Positions 18,973-26,364 of a stretch of DNA of 64,000 bases are shown piece by piece. The stretch lies in the NCBI RefSeq assembly GCF_000224785.1, contig NZ_AGAV01000008.1:1-64000 (forward strand). Reading direction: 5' to 3'. The notes below the pieces were generated by a model. That model did no database searches and was not told the DNA's origin. It saw only the letters and a list, made by a program, of their open reading frames with translations. How positions within the stretch are numbered: position 1 is the first letter of the stretch; each line of letters starts with the position of its first letter. The position numbers and the translations under genes are program-made. Source of the stretch: Lentibacillus jeotgali (lineage in GTDB: Bacteria; Bacillota; Bacilli; Bacillales; Amphibacillaceae).

Positions 18973-19854
18973 TTGAAGAACATAATTTGGGTTTTATTTG
19001 CCACAGCTCTTCTTATGACTGCTTGTGCAGAGGAAACAACAGATAAAGGAAAAGCCGGGGAGGTTACGGACAAGGAAAGAACAGAAGAACCAGCAGAAGA
19101 TACCTCCAATGCCAATAAGAATGAGTCTGAAGATGGCAACAAAGAAAGGAAGCAGCCAAACCAGAATGGAACGGCCCAGGAAGAGGTAATAGAACCGGAA
19201 TATAAAATCGATGAAAATTCTTCAGTAGTACCAATCAATAAGGAAGGCAATGAAAAAGTAGTATTACTGACAATCGATGATGTACCTGATGGCCATGCTT
19301 TGAATATGGCAAAAACGTTAAAAAATTTGAACGCAGGCGCAATATTTTTCGTTAATGGCCATTTTTTGGAGACCTCTGAGGATAAGGAAACACTGCGGCA
19401 AATTCATGATATGGGATTTGAAATTGGTAATCATACATATAATCACGTATACTTGCCTGACGCGTCAACCAAGGAGCAAGAAGAGGAAATTGTCGGTCTC
19501 AATGATAAGATTGAAGATATCATTGGAAAGCGGCCTCAATTCTTCAGGGCGCCAAACGGTGCCAATACTGACTTCACGAAGCAGCTTGCCAAAGAAGAAG
19601 AGATGGTTACGATGAATTGGACATACGGCTATGATTATTTTGAACCATATATGGATGCCGAAAAGCTTACCAAAGCTATGGTTACGGGTAAAGGCCCGGA
19701 AGTTGATGTTCCTTACAGCTTACTGAAACCGGGTGCCAATCTGCTAATGCATGACCGCGAATGGACTGCGAAAGCGTTAGAAGATATTGTAGCCGGACTC
19801 CGTGACAAAGGATATGAAATAGTAGATCCCGATTCGATTCAGACCATCGATTAA
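18973..19854 (+). CDS. Polysaccharide deacetylase family lipoprotein
   Basis: A 293-residue exported protein. A short signal peptide ends in lipobox LMTAC, followed by an 80-residue acidic, low-complexity spacer (many Glu/Asp/Asn/Lys). A NodB-type carbohydrate esterase domain starts at about residue 95. Motifs visible are TIDDVPDG (catalytic/metal Asp), HTYNH (metal His pair), RAPNG and LLMHD (catalytic His). Such enzymes deacetylate peptidoglycan GlcNAc/MurNAc or chitin-like polymers; the exact substrate is unknown. The start is a TTG at 18973 with AAGGAGG 8 bases upstream; the earlier ATG frame lacks a site and would sit before the signal peptide. It stands alone between BCCT and SR1. Confidence 0.85.
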   Translation: MKNIIWVLFATALLMTACAEETTDKGKAGEVTDKERTEEPAEDTSNANKNESEDGNKERKQPNQNGTAQEEVIEPEYKIDENSSVVPINKEGNEKVVLLTIDDVPDGHALNMAKTLKNLNAGAIFFVNGHFLETSEDKETLRQIHDMGFEIGNHTYNHVYLPDASTKEQEEEIVGLNDKIEDIIGKRPQFFRAPNGANTDFTKQLAKEEEMVTMNWTYGYDYFEPYMDAEKLTKAMVTGKGPEVDVPYSLLKPGANLLMHDREWTAKALEDIVAGLRDKGYEIVDPDSIQTID

Positions 19855-19875
19855 AGTAAAATTTTCAACGATACA

Positions 19876-19910
19876 GTTCGGATTTTTTTCATGAACACCT
19901 TTATCCGAAC
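19876..19910 (+). terminator. Possible weak terminator after the deacetylase gene
   Basis: GTTCGGAT/ATCCGAAC stem with a 19-base T-rich loop, followed by CTTGTTTC rather than a clean T tract. Confidence 0.45.
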
Positions 19911-19945
19911 CTTGTTTCATATGCACGGAAACTTAATTTTTTTAA

Positions 19946-19994
19946 TATGATATACTAATTTATAATTGACGCACCTATTATGTCATACTATAAT
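19946..19994 (+). promoter_or_regulatory. SR1 promoter with two CcpN-like operator sites
   Basis: A near-consensus promoter, TTGACG (19966-19971), 17-base spacer, TATAAT (19989-19994). Two sequences fit the CcpN consensus as I recall it (TRTGHYATAYW): TATGATATACT at 19946-19956, upstream of the -35 box, and TATGTCATACT at 19979-19989, abutting the -10 box. In B. subtilis CcpN represses sr1 under glycolytic conditions, and the same arrangement is inferred here. Confidence 0.75.
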
Positions 19995-20035
19995 GTAAAT
20001 ATCATAACCAAATGTACGAAAAGGGGATGTGACAA

Positions 20036-20140
20036 GTGGGTACTATTGTATGTCAGGATTGTCAGGATGTTATCGGGCATTTCAATGATGAAAAAGTGAC
20101 GACATTTTATGGAACTTGTCAAACATGCGAACAAAAATGA
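20036..20140 (+). CDS. sr1P: GapA-binding peptide SR1P
   Basis: A 34-residue peptide starting at a GTG. It begins MGTIVCQDCQDVIGHFNDEK and continues VTTFYGTC, matching the SR1P peptides of Bacillales, which keep the MGTIVCQDC start and the YGTC motif. The four cysteines form two CxxC pairs (CQDC, CQTC), so metal binding is possible. In B. subtilis SR1P binds GapA and enhances its interaction with RNase J1, stabilising gapA mRNA; rnjA lies 11 kb upstream here. The site AAGGGG is about 11 bases before the GTG. Confidence 0.88.
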   Translation: MGTIVCQDCQDVIGHFNDEKVTTFYGTCQTCEQK

Positions 20141-20156
20141 ATTCGTTTTCAGTTAC

Positions 20157-20188
20157 AAGCTGTAGGTACTCTTACAGCTTTTTTCTTT
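20157..20188 (+). terminator. SR1 terminator
   Basis: Stem AAGCTGTA (20157-20164) with TACAGCTT (20173-20180), then a T-rich run TTTTTCTTTT. Confidence 0.85.
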
Positions 20189-20190
20189 TG

Positions 20191-20270
20191 GCAGTTAAAA
20201 GCTTTCTTACTGAATAAGTTCAACTTAGGTTTATCACCATTATAGCTTGGCGATAAGCCAATTTTTTCAA
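20191..20270 (+). repeat. Two-hairpin intergenic repeat, family 2 copy (after SR1)
   Basis: Diverged copy. It opens GCAGTTAAAAGCTTTCTTACTG, keeps the linker AAGTTCAACTTAGG, then GGCGATAAGCCAA and a T-rich tail. It abuts the SR1 terminator. Confidence 0.6.
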
Positions 20271-20343
20271 TCATTCATCGGTTATATTAGCCATTATTTA
20301 TTATAATTGATATGATAAAAGAAAAGGCAAGGGGGATTCACGC

Positions 20344-21300
20344 ATGAAGTGGGAGACTGAGATAACAAAACTGTTACATATTGATTATCCGATTGTTCAG
20401 GGGGGGCTTGCTTATCTTGCTTATGCAGATCTGGCAGCTGCTGTTTCCAACGCCGGAGGTCTTGGGCAGATTACGGCTATGAGTCTTGGCAGCCCGGAAG
20501 CGTTACGTGCTGAAATTCGAAAAGTGAAGACGATGACAGACAAGCCGTTTGGTGTGAATTTTGCCATCGGTCAGCACGGCAGATCATATGAGCATATGGT
20601 ACAAGTGGCAATTGATGAGGAAGTACCGGTTATATCTGTAACAGGCGGAAATCCGAAAGGCGTACTAGATCTGGTAAAAGATTATCCCATCAAAAAACTT
20701 GTGCTGACAGCAGCACGGAGACAAGCTGAAAAAGCCGAAGAACTCGGGGCAGATGCAGTCATGGTTGTCGGACAAGAAGGTGGTGGTCATCTTGGTCGTG
20801 GTGATGTCGGAACATTCGTGCTGACGCCGCAGGTTGCTGATTCAGTATCCATTCCAGTTATTGCCTCAGGCGGCATCGTGGATGGGCGCGGTATGATGGC
20901 GGTGCTTGCACTTGGAGCAGAAGGGATTGAAATGGGCACAAGGTTTATTGCCACCAAAGAATGTGTTGACGCACATGAGAAATATAAACAGGCATTGCTT
21001 GATGCAGATGAGAATGCAACGGTTGTAATCAAGCGTTCACTCGGGACACCTGCCCGTGCATTAAAAAATCCATGGACAGATGAAATATTGGAACTTGAAA
21101 AGCAATATGGCGATTATGAGTCACTGAAAACACATATCAGCGGTGAAGCAAACAAGCAGTATATTTATAATGGGGAAGAGTCATCGGGATTCGGCTGGGC
21201 AGGTCAGGGCGCTGCAAGGATCCGGACCATTCCGAACGTAAAAGAGCTGATTGATTCGATGGTGGATGAAGCCGCGGATATACGCAGAAAATGGTCTTGA
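20344..21300 (+). CDS. Nitronate monooxygenase / 2-nitropropane dioxygenase family flavoprotein
   Basis: A 318-residue FMN-dependent TIM-barrel protein. It opens with the family pattern LLHIDYPIVQGGLAYLA and has AVSNAGGLGQIT, the glycine-rich loop GQEGGGHLGR at about residue 142 and VIASGGIVDGRGM at about 176, which bind FMN phosphate. Relatives oxidise nitronates (such as propionate 3-nitronate), and FabK, an enoyl-ACP reductase, is a close cousin; sequence alone does not separate these activities. AAGGGGGA lies just before the ATG. 18 bases separate it from yktA, so the two probably share a transcript. B. subtilis has slp and speA in this interval, not this gene. Confidence 0.82.
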   Translation: MKWETEITKLLHIDYPIVQGGLAYLAYADLAAAVSNAGGLGQITAMSLGSPEALRAEIRKVKTMTDKPFGVNFAIGQHGRSYEHMVQVAIDEEVPVISVTGGNPKGVLDLVKDYPIKKLVLTAARRQAEKAEELGADAVMVVGQEGGGHLGRGDVGTFVLTPQVADSVSIPVIASGGIVDGRGMMAVLALGAEGIEMGTRFIATKECVDAHEKYKQALLDADENATVVIKRSLGTPARALKNPWTDEILELEKQYGDYESLKTHISGEANKQYIYNGEESSGFGWAGQGAARIRTIPNVKELIDSMVDEAADIRRKWS

Positions 21301-21318
21301 ATGAGGTGAATAACAACC

Positions 21319-21588
21319 ATGAGCTACCATTATCCATTGGATGATACATGGTCGAAACAGGAAGTCATAGACGTCGTTAATTTTTTTTCGTTAGTGGAAC
21401 AAGCTTACGAAAAACAGGTGAAACGAAACGATTTTCTGGCAGCATACCGTAAGTTCAAACAGGTTGTTCCGGCAAAAAGTGAGGAAAAGACTTATTTCAG
21501 AGAATTTGAGCAAGCTTCCGGATATGCCAGCTTTCCGGTTGTCAAGAAGGCCCGGAACAGTGATCAGCAGACAATTAAAATGAGCTAA
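21319..21588 (+). CDS. yktA: UPF0223 family protein (YktA)
   Basis: An 89-residue soluble protein with the family start SYHYPLDDTWSKQEVIDVVNFF and central YRKFKQVVPAKSEEK. Function is unknown. AGGTG lies about 12 bases before the ATG. It follows the NMO-type gene closely and precedes a long-stem repeat that probably terminates transcription. Gene order yktA-yktB-ykzI-yktC is as in B. subtilis, except that yktB is on the other strand, facing it. Confidence 0.85.
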   Translation: MSYHYPLDDTWSKQEVIDVVNFFSLVEQAYEKQVKRNDFLAAYRKFKQVVPAKSEEKTYFREFEQASGYASFPVVKKARNSDQQTIKMS

Positions 21589-21589
21589 G

Positions 21590-21840
21590 AAAAAGAGGTC
21601 GGGACAAAAGGAATTTAAGGTAAAGAAAAATCCGAATGATGATTCAAATTTCTTCAGATCGTTATCGAATCAGTTCGGATTTTCCTTTTTATTTAAAATG
21701 GGGTTTCGCGTAGACCAGCGAAGGAAAGCGGAGTATTTTTCCGAAGCGGTCGTTAAAACATATACCTGCATTTTACTAGAATCTCCCGGCTATCGATCGT
21801 TTTAGTGTTGAGCATTTTAGTTTTGTCCCGCTCCTTTTTT
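21590..21840. repeat. Long-stem GGGACAAAA repeat between yktA and yktB
   Basis: AAAAAGAGGTCGGGACAAAA on the left pairs with TTTTGTCCCGCTCCTTTTTT on the right, enclosing about 200 bases. The interior includes a smaller hairpin (AAAATCCGAA/TTCGGATTTT) and a fragment of the left-edge repeat (21739-21759). Shorter relatives occur at 47256-47341 and 49911-49970. It probably acts as a bidirectional terminator between the convergent genes. The 110 bases from its end to yktB show nothing else. Confidence 0.65.
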
Positions 21841-21951
21841 CCAAGTGAAAACAGTATAGAATTGGCGGCAATTATCTTGTTTACAAGGAAGCGCCGAGCT
21901 CGGATCAAGTATTAAAGCTGCAGCGCATCTCCCTCCATGTAACTTGTGATG

Positions 21952-22569
21952 TTATCCCATCGAGATTTTGTAAAGGGGGGCAAGTGTTTCAAATGTGTTC
22001 TTGGCTTCTTTTAAAAATGCTTCGCCATTTGACAGGATTGGGTCATCCGGCTTGAAGTACCTTCCAATCAGGAATTCTGCTTTTTTTACATTTTTTAGCC
22101 GTGTCAATGCCTGTTCCAAATCAACTTCAGAAAGTTTTGCAGCATCTTTCTTAGTGTGGTCAAGTGACACGGCATAGTCATCAGGCACCGACTCACGGAT
22201 ATCATCTATATGATCCAGAAATGACTTGGCAATTTCCTGTTTCTCCGGCATTTCATAAATATAAGCAAGCCACAGGAACAGATGGTCATCCCACAGACCA
22301 ATTTGGAAGTGTGGATGCTTTTTATAGCCGCGTTTGTTGTGGCAAAATGCCATCCATGTATCATTTGGCGGGTTTTTGGTTCTTCTGGCGTGCTGCGCAA
22401 TATGTACATACATATCGTTTCCAGTCATAGTTGACATGTTGTCGGAGAGTTCTTCACCGATTGCCCTGAATTTAGGCTGAATGTTTTCTCGTATAGCCTC
22501 CATGCGTTCCTCCAGGCTATCGATGGTGAAAATATCAAAGTCTTTTTTCGAAAACCCTGTAAATTCCAT
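21952..22569 (-). CDS. yktB: DUF1054 / UPF0637 family protein (YktB)
   Basis: A 205-residue soluble protein starting MEFTGFSKKDFDIFTI. It has the conserved run HARRTKNPPNDTW (about residues 80-92) and HFQIGLWDDHLFLWLA. Function is unknown. AAAGGATGG lies before the ATG. Two tandem two-hairpin repeats sit directly upstream (22605-22844), so its promoter must lie beyond, within or beside them. Its 3' end faces yktA across a long-stem repeat. Confidence 0.87.
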   Translation of the reverse strand: MEFTGFSKKDFDIFTIDSLEERMEAIRENIQPKFRAIGEELSDNMSTMTGNDMYVHIAQHARRTKNPPNDTWMAFCHNKRGYKKHPHFQIGLWDDHLFLWLAYIYEMPEKQEIAKSFLDHIDDIRESVPDDYAVSLDHTKKDAAKLSEVDLEQALTRLKNVKKAEFLIGRYFKPDDPILSNGEAFLKEAKNTFETLAPLYKISMG

Positions 22570-22604
22570 TTATACCATCCTTTCGCTCTTTTTAACTCAA
22601 TTTT

Positions 22605-22724
22605 CCCCGCATCTAATGAACAGTAACCCGCCAAACGACGGCGGCTAACTGTTCCTAAATGCCCGATTCTGTTCAACTAACAATCAGTGGAAAAAAACGT
22701 TCCACTGATTGAAGTTTCACTTTA
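22605..22724 (+). repeat. Two-hairpin intergenic repeat, family 1, tandem copy A
   Basis: A 120-bp unit. Hairpin 1 has lower stem GAACAGT/ACTGTTC, where the 3818 copy has GGTCAGT/ACTGACC, so both sides changed together. Hairpin 2 is AATCAGTGG/CCACTGATT. It is followed without a gap by copy B. Confidence 0.85.
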
Positions 22725-22844
22725 CCCCGCATCTAATGAACAGTAACCCGCTAAACGACGGCGGCTAACTGTTCCTAAATGCCCGATTCTGTTCAACTAA
22801 CAATCAGTGGAAAAAAACGTTCCACTGATTGAAGTTTCACTTTA
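22725..22844 (+). repeat. Two-hairpin intergenic repeat, family 1, tandem copy B
   Basis: Identical in length to copy A and differing at one position that I can see (CCGCTAAAC for CCGCCAAAC in hairpin 1). The head-to-tail join at 22724/22725 is exact. The remaining 175 bases to ykzI hold a CcpA-site-like sequence, AGTAAACGCTTTCT (22935-22948), and nothing else I can name. Confidence 0.85.
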
Positions 22845-23020
22845 TAATCATTATTATTAGCCAAAAAAATCATCAGGTCAAGCTATAACCTTTAGATGAA
22901 AAGTTTAAAAATTTAAAAATAGGGGCATTTAAACAGTAAACGCTTTCTGGCATTGTATGAACAATTAACGACACGTAAGCATATAGATATCAAAAGTGAT
23001 CTTGAAAGGTTGTGGATGAC

Positions 23021-23215
23021 ATGAAATATGTTATAGAAGACCTGAGAAAAGAGGTAGAACGAAAAAAACTGCCTGTTATCCGTATTGAGATTGATTATGA
23101 ACTCATGACATTATATGACGCCATGCAGGCAAACGATAACGTACAGATCATTAAATCAAAAGAAAAATTGAAACAGTTGCGTCTGCAGTTAATGGAAATG
23201 ACAGATGAGGCGTAA
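23021..23215 (+). CDS. ykzI: Small protein YkzI
   Basis: A 64-residue charged, mainly helical protein (VIEDLRKEVERKKLPVIRIEIDYELMTLYDAM). The last third is Lys/Leu-rich and could form a coiled coil. Assigned to YkzI by size and by its place between yktB and yktC; its function is not known. The ATG at 23021 is chosen over a GTG at 23012, which lies too close to GAAAGG. A partial stem CCGGCAG/CTGCCGG lies downstream (about 23261-23299). Confidence 0.6.
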   Translation: MKYVIEDLRKEVERKKLPVIRIEIDYELMTLYDAMQANDNVQIIKSKEKLKQLRLQLMEMTDEA

Positions 23216-23413
23216 TGACTGTTTAAATGGTTTTTCCTTTATTTTTTCTGTGAAACACAGCCGGCAGCTTATCATATGATCCAAAAATTACATACTGCCG
23301 GTGCATTTATTGCGGGATTTTTAGCATAAGGATGGCATCAGTAACCGCAGATTATGATTCTTCCCCTCCAATTTGGTATCATAGTAATAGAATGTATAAT
23401 TGGAGGCATGCAG

Positions 23414-24223
23414 ATGAACGTGACATTTCGTGAGGAACTTTACGACCAGGCAAAGGAATGGGTGCTTGAAGCCGGTAAAACAATCAGGGAAAAAATAAAC
23501 GACCCGTTGACGATCAATACGAAATCAGACCGGAATGATCTAGTAACAACAATGGACAGGGATACAGAGTATTTTTTTATGACGAACATCAAACAAACAT
23601 ACCCAGACCATCTCATTATCAGTGAAGAAGGTTATGGTGATGCGTTAGAGTCATTGGATGGTACTGTGTGGATAATTGATCCAATCGATGGGACGATGAA
23701 TTTTGTTCATCAAAAACGAAACTTTGCGATATCTGTTGGGATTTATCATGACGGTATCGGCGAAATCGGTTTTATTTATGATGTCATGGCTGATAACTTA
23801 TACAGCGCAAAGCGGGGGGGAGGCGCTTTTAAAAATAAGATGGCGTTGCCAACGCTTTCTAAGCAAAAAAGCATTTACGATTCTATTTTAGGATTAAATC
23901 ATTTTTGGCTTTGTAAAAACCATCTGGTCGAAGAAGATGTTGTCCAGGAACTGGTCAAGACCGTAAGAGGCACAAGAACTTTTGGCTCCGCAGCCCTGGA
24001 GTTCGCTTATGTTGCTGAAGGCATTATGGATGGTTATATGACTATGGGCCTTTCACCTTGGGATATCGCAGCCGGGATTGTCATTGTCAATGAGACTGGG
24101 GGCAGCACAACGGATGCATTTGGTGGCTCACTCGATCTACTCCGGAAAAGTTCTGTATTAACCTGCAACCCGGCAATTCAAGAGCAAATCGTCCATGATT
24201 ATATGAAAAAAGGAAGAAAGTGA
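23414..24223 (+). CDS. yktC: Inositol monophosphatase family protein (YktC/SuhB-like)
   Basis: A 269-residue Mg2+-dependent, Li+-sensitive type phosphatase. Metal-binding motifs are EEGYG (about residue 74), WIIDPIDGTMNFVH (about residues 90-103) and SPWDIAAG near residue 213, the complete signature of the family. Relatives dephosphorylate inositol phosphates, and some also NADP or 3'-phosphoadenosine 5'-phosphate; the true substrate is undecided. The ATG at 23414 has GGAGG 7 bases upstream; an ATG two codons earlier is too near that site. Its stop lies inside a hairpin shared with convergent ylaF. Confidence 0.9.
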   Translation: MNVTFREELYDQAKEWVLEAGKTIREKINDPLTINTKSDRNDLVTTMDRDTEYFFMTNIKQTYPDHLIISEEGYGDALESLDGTVWIIDPIDGTMNFVHQKRNFAISVGIYHDGIGEIGFIYDVMADNLYSAKRGGGAFKNKMALPTLSKQKSIYDSILGLNHFWLCKNHLVEEDVVQELVKTVRGTRTFGSAALEFAYVAEGIMDGYMTMGLSPWDIAAGIVIVNETGGSTTDAFGGSLDLLRKSSVLTCNPAIQEQIVHDYMKKGRK

Positions 24224-24244
24224 CTTCGGCCTGAAGTCACTTTC
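24216..24244. terminator. Shared bidirectional hairpin covering the stops of yktC and ylaF
   Basis: Perfect 12-bp stem GAAAGTGACTTC/GAAGTCACTTTC with a 5-base loop. Both convergent stop codons (TGA at 24221 on plus, TGA at 24239 on minus) lie in its arms. Confidence 0.8.
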
Positions 24245-24407
24245 TTTTGCGTTTTAATGATAACCCGAATCCCATAAACAAAAAGCCGAGTACGATAAAT
24301 AATAAAACAAGCCAAATGTTGCGAAAAGCTATGGCAATCCCGACAAGTACAAACATTAATATAACCAATACTGCCAACAGCAGCATAGGCAAATCCAGTT
24401 TCTTCAT
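24237..24407 (-). CDS. ylaF: Small membrane protein YlaF
   Basis: A 56-residue protein with two hydrophobic segments (LLLAVLVILMFVLVGIAIAF and WLVLLFIVLGFLFMGFG) and a very basic end (LKRKRK). The pattern AIAFRNIWLVLL matches YlaF as I recall it. The start is the ATG at 24407 with GGGGTG 6 bases upstream; longer frames lack a site. Function unknown. In B. subtilis typA lies between ylaF and ylaH; it is missing here. Confidence 0.72.
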   Translation of the reverse strand: MKKLDLPMLLLAVLVILMFVLVGIAIAFRNIWLVLLFIVLGFLFMGFGLSLKRKRK

Positions 24408-24568
24408 TATATACACCCCAATTTCCATAGCTAGTATATAACATAAGGGTTTATTGTTCAAAAGTTGTCGATTTTTCAACTGGCATGACACTCAAAGATT
24501 TAGTATCATAGACAAAGACAAAATACAGGGTGATATCAATTTAAATATTGTAGTAACGGAGGATACAG

Positions 24569-24874
24569 ATGGAAAATAGTTTCAGTCTGATATATGAATT
24601 GATCGTTAATTATCGGGATAGCATTAATATTTTTTGGACGTTTTATGTGATCAATATGATTTTGGCGGCTATTGCTTATAAACTCGGCTTTGCAAAAGAG
24701 CTGCCTGTTCTGAAATCAGTCCTTGTTTATGTGATGCTTGCAGCAGGTATGCTTATCTTAAATTTATTCAGTTTGGTCGGTTATCCGATTACAGACAGCC
24801 TGATCGTCATTTGTCTTGTTTTGGGTATTTACCGCTACAGGCTTCACCGCGAACGAAAAGCGAAACAGGCCTAA
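24569..24874 (+). CDS. ylaH: YlaH-like membrane protein
   Basis: A 101-residue protein with three hydrophobic segments (about residues 22-37, 48-66 and 74-88) and a basic C-terminus (HRERKAKQA). It resembles the YlaH family in size and in the pattern IAYKLGFAKELPVLKS; function unknown. GGAGG lies 8 bases before the ATG. A perfect terminator follows directly at 24874-24900 and also serves convergent ylaI. Confidence 0.75.
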   Translation: MENSFSLIYELIVNYRDSINIFWTFYVINMILAAIAYKLGFAKELPVLKSVLVYVMLAAGMLILNLFSLVGYPITDSLIVICLVLGIYRYRLHRERKAKQA

Positions 24875-24900
24875 AAAACTCCCGGGTAACGGGAGTTTTT
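24874..24900. terminator. Terminator after ylaH, also usable by ylaI
   Basis: Perfect stem AAAAACTCCCG/CGGGAGTTTTT with a 5-base loop and A/T runs on both sides. Confidence 0.85.
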
Positions 24901-24909
24901 ACTTAGCTC

Positions 24910-25113
24910 TTAGATCAGATCTTTTTTCTTTTTCTTTGCGTCATAGAGCTTGAAACAACCTGTAGCATGGCGTTCTTTCGTTTTATTATCAATCCGGTCA
25001 TAGCACTCGGAGCATAAGTACATATAAATTCTGCGGTTGCGCAGTCGCTTCGCCTGCAATGAGTCATCTTCTATTTCGTAAACATCGTCGCATAATACAC
25101 ATTGTACTTTCAT
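24910..25113 (-). CDS. ylaI: YlaI-like zinc-ribbon protein (DUF2197)
   Basis: A 67-residue protein with two CxxC pairs (CVLC at about residue 5, CSEC at about 37), which should form a zinc knuckle, and a Lys-rich C-terminus (AKKKKKDLI). The family is YlaI; its partners and role are unknown. The ATG at 25113 has GAGGTGAGA upstream; the longer upstream frame is not supported. It converges on ylaH. Confidence 0.8.
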   Translation of the reverse strand: MKVQCVLCDDVYEIEDDSLQAKRLRNRRIYMYLCSECYDRIDNKTKERHATGCFKLYDAKKKKKDLI

Positions 25114-25245
25114 ATCTCTCACCTCTGAAATTAGGCTCCTCTTATAATATAACACGATAGATATTTGTATGAAAGTGAATGTTTGACGGGAAGGTAAGCT
25201 GGGAATAAAGGTACTAATATTAATTAAATAAAAGGGTGATAATGA

Positions 25246-25545
25246 ATGAAAAAACGATACATTGCTTCAGCAGCGGGGGCCATAGGGGCTGGAATTACAG
25301 GGTATTTGCTGCGAAATGAAGAGAATCGAAATAGGCTCAAATCAAAAGTAAGAAACAGCACTGAAAAAATAAGGAATATGAATAAAGAAGAACAAACTGA
25401 TTCCACATTTGAAGAAGCGGGTGCACCAGATCAGACAGAGTCTAAAGCCCCGGCTCAGCTGGAAAATTCTAAAATGGTTTCTGAAGGATCCCAGTTTGGT
25501 GTGGACTATTATAACAAAGTAAAAGAAGATGAGGAGCAAAAATAA
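25246..25545 (+). CDS. Hypothetical membrane-anchored protein, YtxH-like layout
   Basis: A 99-residue protein with a Gly/Ala-rich hydrophobic N-terminus (RYIASAAGAIGAGITGYLL), then a charged helical region with many Lys, Arg and Asn, then an acidic C-terminal half. This is the layout of YtxH-type proteins, but I see no decisive motif and leave it unnamed. GGGTG precedes the ATG. It ends at a strong terminator (25560-25598) and faces ylaJ. Codon use looks like its neighbours. Confidence 0.65.
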   Translation: MKKRYIASAAGAIGAGITGYLLRNEENRNRLKSKVRNSTEKIRNMNKEEQTDSTFEEAGAPDQTESKAPAQLENSKMVSEGSQFGVDYYNKVKEDEEQK

Positions 25546-25559
25546 AATTCATGAAATAT

Positions 25560-25598
25560 CAGGTGCTATCCCGGTATACCTAGGCGGGATAGCACCTG
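25560..25598. terminator. Terminator between the hypothetical protein and ylaJ
   Basis: Perfect 14-bp stem CAGGTGCTATCCCG/CGGGATAGCACCTG with an 11-base loop. The following T run is short on the plus side. Confidence 0.75.
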
Positions 25599-25649
25599 TT
25601 TAATCAAGAGGATTGGTACATCCGTTCCCATTTAGAACTATCTTGTTCA

Positions 25650-26252
25650 CTATTCTTTGTTTTGCTGGTTGGATTGGTCTTCTTGGATATCATCCAGCTG
25701 CTTTTCCTTGTCTTCCGGCACTGATTCCTTATTTTGATCACCTTCATCTGGACGATCTTCGTTAATTGGGAAGTCAGGCATATATCTGCCTACAATGGCT
25801 GACAATTCGTCTATAAACCCTTGCACAGGATACCCTTGCGCTATTTTATCTCCCATGGTCCGTATACGTTCAACGACATCGCCGTCAGCTACCACCACGG
25901 CGGTTTTTCCATAGGGGTCTTTTTGCAATGCCTCAAGCACTGAATATTTGATGGTGCCGACACGTGAGCGATCCAAATCCTTATCGACATCAATGCCAAC
26001 AACCGCATATGGTCCAGCTACAACAGAAGCTGCATCCTGGACATCAGGAACATCGCTCGCAACATTTGCTAAATGGGTGGCGATCTCGTTATTGGTTAAG
26101 TCCTGCTCTTCAACTGGATCAGAATCTTCCACTTGGATAAATTGGTCATTATTGTCGTTCTCTTCGGGCAATGATTGTTCATTCTGGTTCTGCTGACAAC
26201 CGGCCAGAATCGTAAAACTCAAAAAAGACAGTATTCCTAAGCGTAGCAGCAT
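25650..26252 (-). CDS. ylaJ: YhcN/YlaJ family sporulation lipoprotein
   Basis: A 200-residue predicted lipoprotein with signal peptide and lipobox LAGC, an acidic Gln/Glu/Asn-rich spacer, then the YhcN/YlaJ domain. Recognisable runs include HLANVASDVPDV, VVAGPYAVVGIDVDKDLDRSRVGTIKYSV and the hydrophobic VVVAD segment. The tail is again acidic and Gln-rich. Family members are found in the spore membrane region and affect germination; a direct function is not established. The start is an ATG with AAAGGAGGAG upstream. B. subtilis has ylaJ at the same place. Confidence 0.85.
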   Translation of the reverse strand: MLLRLGILSFLSFTILAGCQQNQNEQSLPEENDNNDQFIQVEDSDPVEEQDLTNNEIATHLANVASDVPDVQDAASVVAGPYAVVGIDVDKDLDRSRVGTIKYSVLEALQKDPYGKTAVVVADGDVVERIRTMGDKIAQGYPVQGFIDELSAIVGRYMPDFPINEDRPDEGDQNKESVPEDKEKQLDDIQEDQSNQQNKE

Positions 26253-26326
26253 GTATACTCCTCCTTTATCATGAGCACGGAATAGTGTCTTACTAGTTTG
26301 GTTCATCGTGAACAAAATATACGAAA

Positions 26327-26358
26327 AAAGCTGTTCATCCAGGAGAAATGAACAGCTT
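26327..26358. terminator. Terminator after the ylaL-position gene
   Basis: Stem AAGCTGTTCAT/ATGAACAGCTT with a 10-base loop; on the minus strand it is followed by a T-rich run. Confidence 0.75.
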
Positions 26359-26364
26359 AATTAA

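Larger units (their letters stand above)
20001..20188 (+). ncRNA. sr1: SR1 dual-function small RNA
   Basis: Bounded by a strong promoter (predicted start about 20001) and a terminator at 20157-20188, giving an RNA of about 188 nt; B. subtilis SR1 is about 205 nt. It contains the SR1P reading frame and lies downstream of pdhD, as in B. subtilis. Known SR1 acts by pairing with ahrC mRNA and by encoding SR1P. Pairing with ahrC cannot be judged here because ahrC is not in the window. The transcript start is inferred from the -10 box. Confidence 0.75.

Noticed and set aside
22605-22844. CRISPR-like tandem repeat
   Set aside because: Only two 120-bp units with no spacers between them; the units are structured intergenic repeats.
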